Assembly (NCBI GenBank): GCA_002402315.1
Contig: DHFP01000138.1
Span: forward strand, 1 to 33,518
Source: Clostridiales bacterium UBA4821
Lineage (GTDB): Bacteria; Bacillota; Clostridia; Acetivibrionales; UBA4821
Direction of reading: 5' to 3'
DNA length: 33,518 nucleotides
Part shown: positions 7,787 through 15,127 of the stretch, piece after piece
Layout of the letters: every line of letters starts with the position of its first letter
Position numbering within the stretch: position 1 is the first letter of the stretch
Program-made: the position numbers and the translations under genes
The notes under the pieces: generated by a model
Databases searched by the model: none
Seen by the model: only the letters and a program-made list of their open reading frames with translations
Told to the model about the DNA's origin: nothing

Positions 7787-8389
7787 CTATTTTTTTAAAT
7801 GGTCATAGCTTAAAAAACTCATCGGCTTAATAATAGCTTCTTTTTTCTTTTGAGGAGCAAGCAATTTAAGTCCTTCTTCCGACGGAAGCTCAATATTTAC
7901 ACTCATCCTGTCCGCATATAACCCCGCTTGTGCGATTAAATTAAAATCCGCTCCCGGTATTGCCTTAAGATGTATATAGCCGTTAAACCTGTACTCTTCT
8001 CTAAGTTTTTTCACAACTTGAAGCATCATCTCCATGGTGTAATCCTGACTTTTTATAATGGCTGAACTTAAAAAAAGCCCTTCTATATAATTTCTTCTAT
8101 AAAATTCAACGGTAAGATTTACGATTTCATCAGGCGTAAACTGCGCTCTGGGAACATCGTTGGTCGCTCTATTTACGCAATAAACGCAATTATAAATACA
8201 ATAATTGGTGAGTAAAACTTTTAAAAGCGAAATACACCTGCCGTCATCTGCCCAGCTATGGCATATTCCACTCATATGACTATCTCCTATTCCTCCGTGG
8301 ATATTCTTTCTTTTACCGCCGCTGGATGAACAGGAGACATCGTATTTTGCCGAATCAGATAGTATTTTAAGTTTCTCTTGTAACTCCAT
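7787..8389 (-). pseudogene. truncated putative DNA repair radical-SAM protein (TIGR03916-like)
   Basis: ATG 8389 follows AAAAGGTGAG; an upstream GTG at 8398 lies within the ribosome site. The 200 residues hold a recognisable N-terminal half: DVSCSSSGG, HSWADDGRCISLLKVLLTNYC, and the radical-SAM cluster CIYNCVYC (CX3CX2C, which binds the 4Fe-4S that cleaves S-adenosylmethionine). The family runs to about 400 residues; this one stops after KPMSFLSYDHLKK, and the partner remnant begins 12 bases later. The barrel is thus half missing. A perfect LexA box upstream shows it belonged to the SOS regulon. The substrate of the family is not established. Confidence 0.78.
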
Positions 8390-8399
8390 AAGTCTCACC

Positions 8400-8444
8400 T
8401 TTTAAATATCTGGTATGTAAATATTACCATACAGATATTTAAAA
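8400..8444 (-). repeat. inverted repeat in the leader of the radical-SAM gene
   Basis: Arms of 13 bp (TTTTAAATATCTG at 8400-8412 and its complement at 8432-8444) plus a TATG/CATA extension. One arm ends immediately before the ribosome site (8399-8394). The structure is AT-only in its lower part; it could modulate translation, or simply be a hairpin of no function. Confidence 0.45.
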
Positions 8445-8446
8445 GC

Positions 8447-8460
8447 CAAACATTTGTTCG
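8447..8460 (-). promoter_or_regulatory. LexA (SOS) box
   Basis: Minus strand CGAACAAATGTTTG fits the Bacillus LexA consensus CGAACRNRYGTTYG at every position. It follows directly on a GATAAT -10-like hexamer, and lies about 60 bases before the radical-SAM start, a normal place for LexA repression. Confidence 0.82.
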
Positions 8461-8578
8461 CATTATCAGAGTCTTCACCCTGGCTTCCTGTCTAAATTCA
8501 TAATTATTTACGAATTGTTTTTTTACAATATCTCCTGCAAAGCTCATGCCATAAGGCTCTCGTCTACCGTTCCATGAT

Positions 8579-9991
8579 TCATTCAACCTCCCTCTTTAAA
8601 GAAAAATAAACTGTTGTACCTTCTCCTGCCTTGCTTTGGATACCATATACGGATTTATGTGCTTCAAGTATATTTTTAACAATTGACATTCCCAAACCGG
8701 TTCCGCTTTCCTTACGTTTTCTTGATTTATCCGCCTTATAAAATCTATCCCAAACATATTTGATATCTTCCTCAGAAATACCTTCCCCATAATCTCTGAT
8801 AGATATTTTAATCTCATTGTCAATTATACTTTCAAAATATATCCCTATAACTCCATCCGGATGGGAATGATATATTGCATTACTAACCAGATTTATTAAT
8901 ACCTGATTAATTTTTTCCCTATCACCCTTAACAATATTATCTTGAGTTTTTTTAATCAGATTGATTTTAACTTTGTATCTATCTGCCAATATTGAAACCT
9001 TCTTTATCACTTCCTCGGCCAAATGGCTTATATCAAAGTCTGAAATATTCAACTCATTAAATCCGGCTTCCATCTGAGAAAGCAAAAGCATATCCTTCAC
9101 CATCTTATCAATTCTTGATGTTTCATCTAAAATGATGTCTATATTTTGTTTGTTTTTCTTCCTTTCATCTTCACTCAAATTGTCAGAAAGTAATTCCGCA
9201 TACCCTTTTATTACGCTTAGGGGCGTTTTTAATTCATGTGAAATGTTCGAAATAAATTCTTTTCTTAAAGCATCTACCTTTCCCAATTGCATCGAAAGTT
9301 CATTTATAGTTTTTCCCAATCTGCCAACTTCATCTTTGGATTTAATATTTAAATTAACAGAATAATCTCCATTTGCAATTCTTCGTGCTGCTTGATCAAC
9401 ATCCAATATTGGTTTAGCAAATATCCTCGATAGGAAAAAGGCTAACAATGTCGCTATCGCTACTGATATTATTGTAATTATACTTAACTGCGCCTGTAAT
9501 ACTTTTGATGCTTCTTTAATTGGGGCTATAGGTGTTGTAATTAACAATGCACCTTGTATATTATTGTTAGTACTTATCGGTATACCAATAAAAATTACCG
9601 GAGTTCCAAACCTCGGACGAACACTTTGAAATGAAATTTTTTGTCCGGTAAAAACCTGAGATATATCAAAATGGGAGAACATACGCATCCCTGGTCCTCC
9701 CATGGTACCGGAAGATAAAACTATATTTTTATCTTTGTCTATAACATCTATTTTAGAGTTGTATTGCTGGGAAAAATACTGAATATCCTCAATGGTACTC
9801 TGCCGGATATTATTAATATCTTCTTTTTCCATCAGCTTAACCAATTTATTTCCATTGTCAGTAAGGTCATTGACCCTTTGATTCAAATAAAATTCATTCA
9901 AAAATACGACTTGGAACAGCCATACTATCCCTAAAATAATAATCACCAATAGTATGATACCAATCCATAGTTTACCTAAAATACTTTTCAA
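8579..9991 (-). CDS. sensor histidine kinase
   Basis: A 470-residue membrane kinase. TM1 is at about residues 9-30 and TM2 at about 168-190, with an extracytoplasmic sensor of about 135 residues between them. HAMP (about 190-242) follows, then HisKA with SHELKTP (His252 the likely phosphorylation site), N-box NLVSNAIYH, G1 DYGEG (400-404) and G2 GTGLGMS (430-436). The stop lies two codons before nothing recognisable; its start ATG 9991 is two bases after the regulator stop, so the pair is co-transcribed and probably coupled. The signal is unknown; the neighbouring exported DUF2680 protein is a possible target. Confidence 0.95.
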   Translation of the reverse strand: MKSILGKLWIGIILLVIIILGIVWLFQVVFLNEFYLNQRVNDLTDNGNKLVKLMEKEDINNIRQSTIEDIQYFSQQYNSKIDVIDKDKNIVLSSGTMGGPGMRMFSHFDISQVFTGQKISFQSVRPRFGTPVIFIGIPISTNNNIQGALLITTPIAPIKEASKVLQAQLSIITIISVAIATLLAFFLSRIFAKPILDVDQAARRIANGDYSVNLNIKSKDEVGRLGKTINELSMQLGKVDALRKEFISNISHELKTPLSVIKGYAELLSDNLSEDERKKNKQNIDIILDETSRIDKMVKDMLLLSQMEAGFNELNISDFDISHLAEEVIKKVSILADRYKVKINLIKKTQDNIVKGDREKINQVLINLVSNAIYHSHPDGVIGIYFESIIDNEIKISIRDYGEGISEEDIKYVWDRFYKADKSRKRKESGTGLGMSIVKNILEAHKSVYGIQSKAGEGTTVYFSLKREVE

Positions 9992-9993
9992 CC

Positions 9994-10680
9994 TTATTCA
10001 CCTATACTAAATTTATACCCTGTCCCCCAGATGGTTTTTATATAATTTCTTGATTTTCCAAGCTTTTCACGGAGCTGTTTTATATGGGTATCTACTGTTC
10101 TCATATCTCCATAAAAATCATACCCCCAAATATTATTCAAAAGCTGCTCCCGCGAAAACACCTTGTTTGGATTATCTATTAATAATAAAAGAAGATCAAA
10201 TTCCTTTGGTGTCAAAATAACTTCTTTGTCCTGCACAAAAAATTGTCTTGATTCCGGATTTATTCTTATATCTTTTAATGCTTTTTCAGGGTTTTCTTTT
10301 ATAAATACATTTTTTGAATTTCTTTTTAAAACCGCTTTGATTCTTGCAATTACTTCTTTTGGGCTGAACGGTTTTACAATATAGTCATCTACCCCCAGTT
10401 CAAAACCATAAAGCTTGTCATATTCTTCCGAACGTGCTGTGAGCATTATAATAGGAACTGATGATTTTTTTCTTATTTCTCTACACACCGTCCATCCATC
10501 TATATCCGGTATCATAACATCTAGTAAAATAAGGGTGTAGTCATTCAAAAGAGCTTTTCCCAATCCTTCTTTGCCATCTACCGCCTCATCAAATTTATAT
10601 CCTTCTTTTTCTATATAAATCTTGAGTAGATTTCTAATTCTTTCTTCATCTTCTACAACAAGAATTTTGATGCTTTCCAT
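9994..10680 (-). CDS. OmpR/PhoB-type response regulator
   Basis: A 228-residue transcription factor. The receiver domain (1-120) has the acidic pair at residues 11-12, phospho-acceptor Asp54 in LILLDVMIPDIDGW, Thr81 and Lys103 (IVKPF). The C-terminal winged helix ends with the family pattern RTVDTHIKQLREKLG...IKTIWGTGYKF. ATG 10680 follows GAGAGGTAAAG. It leads the two-gene operon with the kinase, from a promoter whose -35 lies in the terminator of the gene upstream. Confidence 0.96.
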   Translation of the reverse strand: MESIKILVVEDEERIRNLLKIYIEKEGYKFDEAVDGKEGLGKALLNDYTLILLDVMIPDIDGWTVCREIRKKSSVPIIMLTARSEEYDKLYGFELGVDDYIVKPFSPKEVIARIKAVLKRNSKNVFIKENPEKALKDIRINPESRQFFVQDKEVILTPKEFDLLLLLIDNPNKVFSREQLLNNIWGYDFYGDMRTVDTHIKQLREKLGKSRNYIKTIWGTGYKFSIGE

Positions 10681-10716
10681 TGACTTTACCTCTCTGATTA
10701 TTCATATAATTATTTC

Positions 10717-10745
10717 ATTATAACCTTCCAAGAAAAAAATCACAA
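10717..10745 (-). promoter_or_regulatory. promoter of the two-component operon
   Basis: Minus strand TTGTGA (10745-10740), 17 bases, perfect TATAAT (10722-10717). The -35 is formed by the 3' arm of the preceding terminator hairpin. Confidence 0.7.
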
Positions 10746-10773
10746 AGGCAATAATATTATTACCTTTGTGATT
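10738..10773 (-). terminator. terminator of the DUF2680 gene
   Basis: A 36-base near-perfect palindrome (18-base arms, one C-A mismatch) that reads GTGATTTTTTTC at its minus-strand end, a good T-tract. It sits nine bases after the DUF2680 stop. Confidence 0.85.
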
Positions 10774-10781
10774 TTGAATTT

Positions 10782-11213
10782 CTATTTACTCCAGCCTCTT
10801 CCCATTCCATAATTGCCACCGCATGTTCCGCTAGAGTTATTCATCTTTCCATAACCACCTTTGCCCATACCATTTCCGGTTCCATCGCAATTTATTGAGT
10901 TTGATTTTACTGCATTATAAATCTCGTCTGCTCTTTCCTGGGTTATTACCCCATCTTTTACTCTTTGGTCAAGACCGGCTTTCTTTTGTTCGAGCATCTG
11001 TGTTTTAAATTCATCGAGCTTCCCACTTTCTTTGGCAATTGTTCCATATGTTTTTCCCTCTGCTCTTTCCTTTTGAACGTCAGCTGCTGTTTTTCCTGTC
11101 AAAGCTGAAACTATGTCTGCAGGCGTTTTGAATTCTGCAGCAAAAGCTACGCCTGTTGTCAATACAATAGCTACTGCCAAAGTAATCAGGGCTGTTTTTT
11201 TGATGTTTTTCAT
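10782..11213 (-). CDS. exported DUF2680 (YckD-like) protein
   Basis: About 143 residues from ATG 11213, which follows AAAGGAG; an in-frame TTG at 11222 overlaps that site. A signal peptide (KNIKKTALITLAVAIVLTTGVAFA-A, cut after AFA) is followed by a helical DUF2680 region: SALTGKTAADVQKERAEGKT, then QKKAGLDQRVKDGVITQERADEI. The tail is rich in Gly, Asn and Met (GMGKGGYGKMN, GGNYGMGRGW) with two cysteines. The function of the family is not known. The place next to a two-component operon suggests, but does not show, that it is controlled by it, as happens for small exported envelope-stress proteins. Confidence 0.82.
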   Translation of the reverse strand: MKNIKKTALITLAVAIVLTTGVAFAAEFKTPADIVSALTGKTAADVQKERAEGKTYGTIAKESGKLDEFKTQMLEQKKAGLDQRVKDGVITQERADEIYNAVKSNSINCDGTGNGMGKGGYGKMNNSSGTCGGNYGMGRGWSK

Positions 11214-11314
11214 ACTGCTCAACTCCTTTATTTATTTTTATCTTATATCTTTATTATAGAAATTAATTGTGAGGAAAGTTTGATGTGTTTTTGAATATTT
11301 TCTGAGGTTCATCC

Positions 11315-11497
11315 TCATTCAGTTCTTATTGCTCTCATAGGACAAAATTTTACACATTTGCCGCATTTGATGCACTTATTCTCATCAACTTCCGGCGCAT
11401 TAAATCCGACTTGTATTAATGCATTTACAGGACAAACTCTTACCGAAGGGCATGGATGATTTTGCGGGCATCTTCTTTTCTCAATTATTATTTTCAC
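11315..11497 (-). CDS. small 4Fe-4S ferredoxin-like protein
   Basis: A 60-residue cytosolic electron carrier starting at GTG 11497 behind AAGGAAG. The C-terminal half has a complete 4Fe-4S motif, CIKCGKCVKFCP (CX2CX2CX3CP). The N-terminal half has a deviant one, C-X5-C-X5-C-P (RRCPQNHPCPSVRVCP). Together with the CP of the second motif this could hold one regular and one unusual cluster. The gene has a strong promoter overlapped by a CsoR-type palindrome, which points to control by metal or sulfur state. Single-gene transcript as far as I can see. Confidence 0.88.
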   Translation of the reverse strand: MKIIIEKRRCPQNHPCPSVRVCPVNALIQVGFNAPEVDENKCIKCGKCVKFCPMRAIRTE

Positions 11498-11520
11498 ATA
11501 TATCTTCCTTTCTCCTTTAT

Positions 11521-11551
11521 ATATAATATACCCCTATAGGGTATATTATAT
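11521..11551 (-). promoter_or_regulatory. 31-bp palindrome resembling a CsoR-family operator
   Basis: Arms of 13 bp (11521-11533 and 11539-11551) around CTATA, with the core ATACCCCTATAGGGTAT. G-run/C-run palindromes of this shape are bound by CsoR-family repressors (copper, formaldehyde or persulfide sensing). It overlaps the -10 of the ferredoxin promoter. No CsoR gene is in the window. Confidence 0.55.
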
Positions 11552-11574
11552 ATTTTATTCGTAATTATTGTCAA
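11545..11574 (-). promoter_or_regulatory. promoter of the ferredoxin gene
   Basis: Minus strand TTGACA (11574-11569), 18-base spacer, TATAAT (11550-11545). Both hexamers are consensus. Confidence 0.82.
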
Positions 11575-11626
11575 GTATATAATTATCAATGCTATTTGCT
11601 CCTACAAATGTTAATAAATATTATAC

Positions 11627-11647
11627 AAAAAGCCGCCTTCCGGCGAC
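11627..11647 (-). terminator. orphan minus-strand terminator
   Basis: GTCGCC, GGAA tetraloop, GGCGGC, then TTTTT on the minus strand. No gene on that strand ends here (the next upstream minus-strand gene is far away), so it ends either a small RNA or a remnant. Confidence 0.7.
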
Positions 11648-11710
11648 CTATTCATATTGGTTTAGCTTCCTCCGGCTGGCCCTCCGGGCTCTGCTTGAGT
11701 ACAACCAAAC
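11632..11710 (-). ncRNA. candidate small structured RNA in a GC-rich island
   Basis: About 80 bases of clearly higher G+C than the AT-rich surroundings. On the minus strand it can be closed by TTGGTT (11708-11703) with AACCAA (11662-11657), contains a GCCC-GGA-GGGC hairpin, and ends in the terminator at 11647-11627. No convincing promoter upstream, and no family recognised. Alternatives: the 3' end of an IS200/IS605-like element, or a decayed coding end (a minus frame reads a Gly/Pro-rich tail and stops). Bases 11711-11800 show nothing. Confidence 0.35.
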
Positions 11711-11803
11711 CACATTAATAAATTTATCTCTCTTCAATAATATTATACACAATATTTAGAATATTTTCAACTATCTAAATAATAATTTGAATTAGTATTT
11801 TTG

Positions 11804-11833
11804 TTGTATTTTTGTAGGAAAATGATGTATAAT
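11804..11833 (+). promoter_or_regulatory. promoter of the DUF1858 gene
   Basis: TTGTAT (11804-11809), 18 bases, perfect TATAAT (11828-11833), 40 bases before the start codon. Confidence 0.6.
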
Positions 11834-11872
11834 AATAAGGCTGTCTAATTTTTTTGAAGGGAGGAAAAAATC

Positions 11873-12079
11873 ATGCCCAAAGTTACTGCTGATATGTTGA
11901 TAGGTGATGTGCTTAGAATAGATAGAGGTACATCTCCCATTTTTCTTAATAATGGTATGCACTGCCTAGGCTGTCCGTCTTCTCAGGGAGAAAGTATAGA
12001 GGAAGCGTGTGCAGTTCATGGTATTGACCCTCAGAAGCTGGTTAAGGAGCTTAATGAATATTTTGAAAATAACGCTTAG
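11873..12079 (+). CDS. DUF1858 redox-disulfide domain protein
   Basis: A 68-residue protein made only of the DUF1858 domain (TIGR03980-like, 'hybrid cluster protein-associated redox disulfide'). It has the family pattern TADMLIGDVLRI...SPIFLNNGMHCLGCPSSQGESIEEACAVHGID. The CLGC pair would be the redox-active disulfide. ATG 11873 follows GAAGGGAGG. The family is found free-standing or fused to redox enzymes in anaerobes; the partner here is not identified. It has its own promoter and terminator, so is a single-gene unit. Confidence 0.9.
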   Translation: MPKVTADMLIGDVLRIDRGTSPIFLNNGMHCLGCPSSQGESIEEACAVHGIDPQKLVKELNEYFENNA

Positions 12080-12085
12080 ACTGCT

Positions 12086-12129
12086 ACACAAAAAAGCACG
12101 GTAGCAATAGCAACCGTGCTTTTTTGTGT
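12086..12129 (+). terminator. terminator of the DUF1858 gene
   Basis: A perfect 17-bp stem (12086-12102 with 12113-12129) containing A6/T6 in its arms, so it can work in both directions. Confidence 0.92.
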
Positions 12130-12164
12130 GCTAAGGCGCTTAGTTCCGGCATGTTTGCCTTTGC

Positions 12165-12193
12165 TTGATTTTATGTAAATTGTTTGATATAAT
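12165..12193 (+). promoter_or_regulatory. promoter of the flavoprotein-purA operon
   Basis: TTGATT (12165-12170), 17-base spacer, perfect TATAAT (12188-12193). It leaves a leader of about 150 bases before the start at 12350, in which I see no riboswitch. Confidence 0.7.
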
Positions 12194-12349
12194 CAAAAAG
12201 GTCATATTAAAGATAATATTTTATTCTCTCGAAAAGTATATTATTAACATATGCGATAAATCATTACAGAAAAATGAATCTCTTTAAAATTATCTGCTTT
12301 TTGTTTTCTCTTTTGGGGTCACTATTAAAAAGTAAAGGTGAGGTTGTAT

Positions 12350-13741
12350 ATGAAACAAACAAATAATTATGATGTAATTATCATTGGAGGTGGACCATCA
12401 GGTATATTTACTGCTCTTGAGCTGCTAAACGAGCAAAAAAATTACCGGATTCTTTTACTTGAAAAAGGGCGAAGCATTGATAAAAGATACTGTGTATCCA
12501 GTGAAAAAGGCTCTAAGTGTATAAGCTGCAAGCCATGCTCTATCCTAAACGGTTGGGGTGGCGCCGGAGCTTTTAGCGACGGGAAATTAACCCTTACAAC
12601 AGAGTTTGGCGGTTTTCTGGATGAATATATGTCCATAAACCAACTGATGGATCTTATAAATTATGTAGATACGGTATATATGAAGTTTGGTGCAACTACA
12701 GAAGTCCATGGTACCGATACTGAAAAAATCAATGAAATCCAGAGGAAAGCAGCTTCAGCCGATTTAAAATTAATACCTGCAAAGGTTAAACATCTTGGCA
12801 CTGACAAGTGTTATGAAATTCTAAAAAGGATGCAGGAATTTGTTAGTGACAAGATAGATGTCAAATTTATGACCTCAGCTTTAGAAATTATTACAGAAAA
12901 AGGTACTGTCACAGGTGTAAAAACCACCGATGGCGAAACATATTCATGCAACTATCTCGTTGCTGCCCCTGGCCGTGAAGGTTCAGATTGGTTCAGGTCA
13001 GAGACGCGCCGATTGCAGCTTGAAACTGCTAAAAACCCTGTAGATATTGGCGTGAGGGTCGAAGTTCCTGCTGTAGTTATGAAGGATATTACTGATTCTG
13101 TTTATGAATCCAAGCTTCTCTATTATACAAAGTCATTTGATGATAGAGTCCGTACTTTCTGTATGAATCCTCATGGGAAGGTAGTTATCGAAAATATGGA
13201 AGGTATAAAGACAGTAAACGGTCACAGCTACGCTGATATTAAAACCAATAATACCAACTTTGCTCTTCTTGTAAGCAAAGATTTTACTTCTCCGTTTGAT
13301 TCACCTATTGCTTACGGAAAATATATTGCAACTCTTGCAAACATGCTTGGAGATGGGGTAATAGTTCAGAGATTGGGAGACTTGCTTGATGGCAGAAGGT
13401 CTACACCGGAACGTATCAAGCGCAGCCTCCTTCAACCTACACTGGGTGATGCAACCCCAGGTGACCTTAGTCTTGTATTACCTTACAGACATTTGACAGA
13501 TATAATAGAAATGCTTCAAGCTCTTGATAAAGTTGCACCTGGCGTTTACTCAAAGCATACGCTGCTTTACGGTGTAGAAGTAAAATTCTACTCTTCAAGA
13601 GTTAAGCTGACAGAACAACTTGAATCACAAATTCAAAACATGTTTGCAATTGGTGATGGAGCAGGAGTCACAAGAGGACTGGCACAGGCTTCTGTTTCCG
13701 GTGTAGTTGTTGCAAGGGAGATTCTAAGAAGACTTGGATAA
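12350..13741 (+). CDS. COG2509-type FAD-dependent dehydrogenase
   Basis: A 463-residue flavoprotein. The N-terminus has the Rossmann dinucleotide motif VIIGGGPSGIFTALEL, followed by CVSSEKGSKCISCKPCSILNGWGGAGAFSDGKL, which holds a run of four cysteines and the GWGGAGAFSDGK segment typical of this family. The C-terminus has the second FAD contact MFAIGDGAGVTRGLAQASVSG. ATG 12350 is preferred over GTG 12338 because AAAGGTGAGG lies between them. It is 23 bases before purA and probably in its transcript. The substrate of this widespread family is unknown; the cysteine cluster may bind metal or take part in redox. Confidence 0.9.
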   Translation: MKQTNNYDVIIIGGGPSGIFTALELLNEQKNYRILLLEKGRSIDKRYCVSSEKGSKCISCKPCSILNGWGGAGAFSDGKLTLTTEFGGFLDEYMSINQLMDLINYVDTVYMKFGATTEVHGTDTEKINEIQRKAASADLKLIPAKVKHLGTDKCYEILKRMQEFVSDKIDVKFMTSALEIITEKGTVTGVKTTDGETYSCNYLVAAPGREGSDWFRSETRRLQLETAKNPVDIGVRVEVPAVVMKDITDSVYESKLLYYTKSFDDRVRTFCMNPHGKVVIENMEGIKTVNGHSYADIKTNNTNFALLVSKDFTSPFDSPIAYGKYIATLANMLGDGVIVQRLGDLLDGRRSTPERIKRSLLQPTLGDATPGDLSLVLPYRHLTDIIEMLQALDKVAPGVYSKHTLLYGVEVKFYSSRVKLTEQLESQIQNMFAIGDGAGVTRGLAQASVSGVVVAREILRRLG

Positions 13742-13764
13742 AATATAGTGAGGGGGCGAAAGTA

Positions 13765-15039
13765 ATGCCTACAAAAGTAATTATCGGCGCGCAGTGGGGA
13801 GACGAAGGTAAAGGTAAAATTGTAGATATACTTGCATCAAATGCAGATGCTGTCGTCAGGTATTCAGGAGGAAATAACGCTGGGCACACTTTGGTAATCA
13901 ACGGTGAGAAGTACGCTCTTCACCTGATACCTTCCGGCATTCTCCGGCCTGGAACAATATGTGTAGTTGGAAACGGTGTAGTAATAGATCCTGAATTTAT
14001 TGTTAAGGAAATTGACAGTCTAATTGCCAGAGGAGTTTCAATGGATAACCTATTAATCAGTGACAGATCTCACTTGATATTCCCATACCATAAATTGCTC
14101 GATGAATTGCAGGAAAACTTCAGAGGCAAAAACGATATAGGAACCACAAAGAAAGGTATAGGCCCCGCATACATGGATAAAACCGAAAGATGCGGGATCC
14201 GCATGTGTGATTTGTCAAACCCTGATACCTTTGCAGAAAAAGTAAAGGCGAACGTTGAATTCAAGAATCTCCTTATTGAAAAGGTATATGGCGTCAACGG
14301 CTTTGTTGCTGAAGAGATTATAGAAAAGTATCTTGCTTATGGTGAAAGATTGAAACCACACATTGCTGATACTACCAAAATTCTTTATGAAATGGCCAAG
14401 CAAGGTAAAAACATACTGTTTGAAGGCGCCCAATCGTCCTTGCTTGATCTTGACTATGGAACATACCCTTATGTAACTTCATCACATCCCGCAGCTGGTG
14501 GTGTGTGCATAGGTTCAGGTATAGGCCCTACAATGATCGATGAATGCTTTGGTGTTGTAAAGGCATACACTACAAGAGTTGGAAAGGGACCATTTCCATC
14601 TGAACTGAATGATGAAATCGGCGATAGAATTCGGGAAAGAGGTCAGGAATACGGTACAACTACAGGCAGACCCCGCAGGTGCGGATGGTTTGATGCAGTT
14701 CTTGTAAAATTCTCTGTAAGGGTTAATGCCCTAACCGGTATTGTGGTAAACCGAGCTGACACTCTTGGAAGCTTTGACAAGGTTAAGTTGTGCGTAGCAT
14801 ACGAAAAGGACGGTCAAATCACTACTGCTTTTCCTGCCAGCCTTGAAGACCTGGCAAAAATGAAGCCGGTCTATGAGGAATTTGATGGCTGGGATGAGAA
14901 TCTATCAGGTTGTGAAAAGTTTGATGATTTGCCGGAATCTCTCCAGAGGTATCTAAGAAGGATTGAGGAATCGTGCGAAACCAAAGTTGTTATGGTAGGC
15001 ATAGGCCCAGGCAGGGAAGATATAATAATGGTGAATTAA
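13765..15039 (+). CDS. purA: adenylosuccinate synthetase
   Basis: Joins IMP and aspartate using GTP, the first of the two steps from IMP to AMP. The P-loop WGDEGKGK (residues 11-18, with the catalytic Asp13) and His41 in NNAGHT are present. So are the IMP site (DIGTTKKGIGPAY) and the GTP-binding and C-terminal segments FEGAQ...LDLDYGTYPYVTSS and TTTGRPRRCGWFD. Length 424 is normal. ATG 13765 follows GTGAGGGGGCG. Probably co-transcribed with the upstream flavoprotein. It ends in front of a strong hairpin. Confidence 0.98.
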   Translation: MPTKVIIGAQWGDEGKGKIVDILASNADAVVRYSGGNNAGHTLVINGEKYALHLIPSGILRPGTICVVGNGVVIDPEFIVKEIDSLIARGVSMDNLLISDRSHLIFPYHKLLDELQENFRGKNDIGTTKKGIGPAYMDKTERCGIRMCDLSNPDTFAEKVKANVEFKNLLIEKVYGVNGFVAEEIIEKYLAYGERLKPHIADTTKILYEMAKQGKNILFEGAQSSLLDLDYGTYPYVTSSHPAAGGVCIGSGIGPTMIDECFGVVKAYTTRVGKGPFPSELNDEIGDRIRERGQEYGTTTGRPRRCGWFDAVLVKFSVRVNALTGIVVNRADTLGSFDKVKLCVAYEKDGQITTAFPASLEDLAKMKPVYEEFDGWDENLSGCEKFDDLPESLQRYLRRIEESCETKVVMVGIGPGREDIIMVN

Positions 15040-15057
15040 TAGGTAATTGCAAAGGAC

Positions 15058-15089
15058 CTCCCTCCGTCAGCATAAGCTGACGGAGGGAG
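15058..15089 (+). terminator. strong hairpin after purA
   Basis: A perfect 14-bp GC-rich stem (15058-15071 with 15076-15089) and ATAA loop. Neither strand has a following T-run, so it may stabilise the 3' end or act with a factor rather than end transcription alone. Confidence 0.5.
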
Positions 15090-15127
15090 TAAGACTTCGG
15101 AGAGAATAAAAATATGTAGTGTGTCCC

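Noticed and set aside
8395..8586. 63-codon minus-strand frame between the kinase and the radical-SAM gene
   Set aside because: No family recognised, no good ribosome site, and it runs through the LexA box and the leader hairpin, so it is most likely a chance frame.
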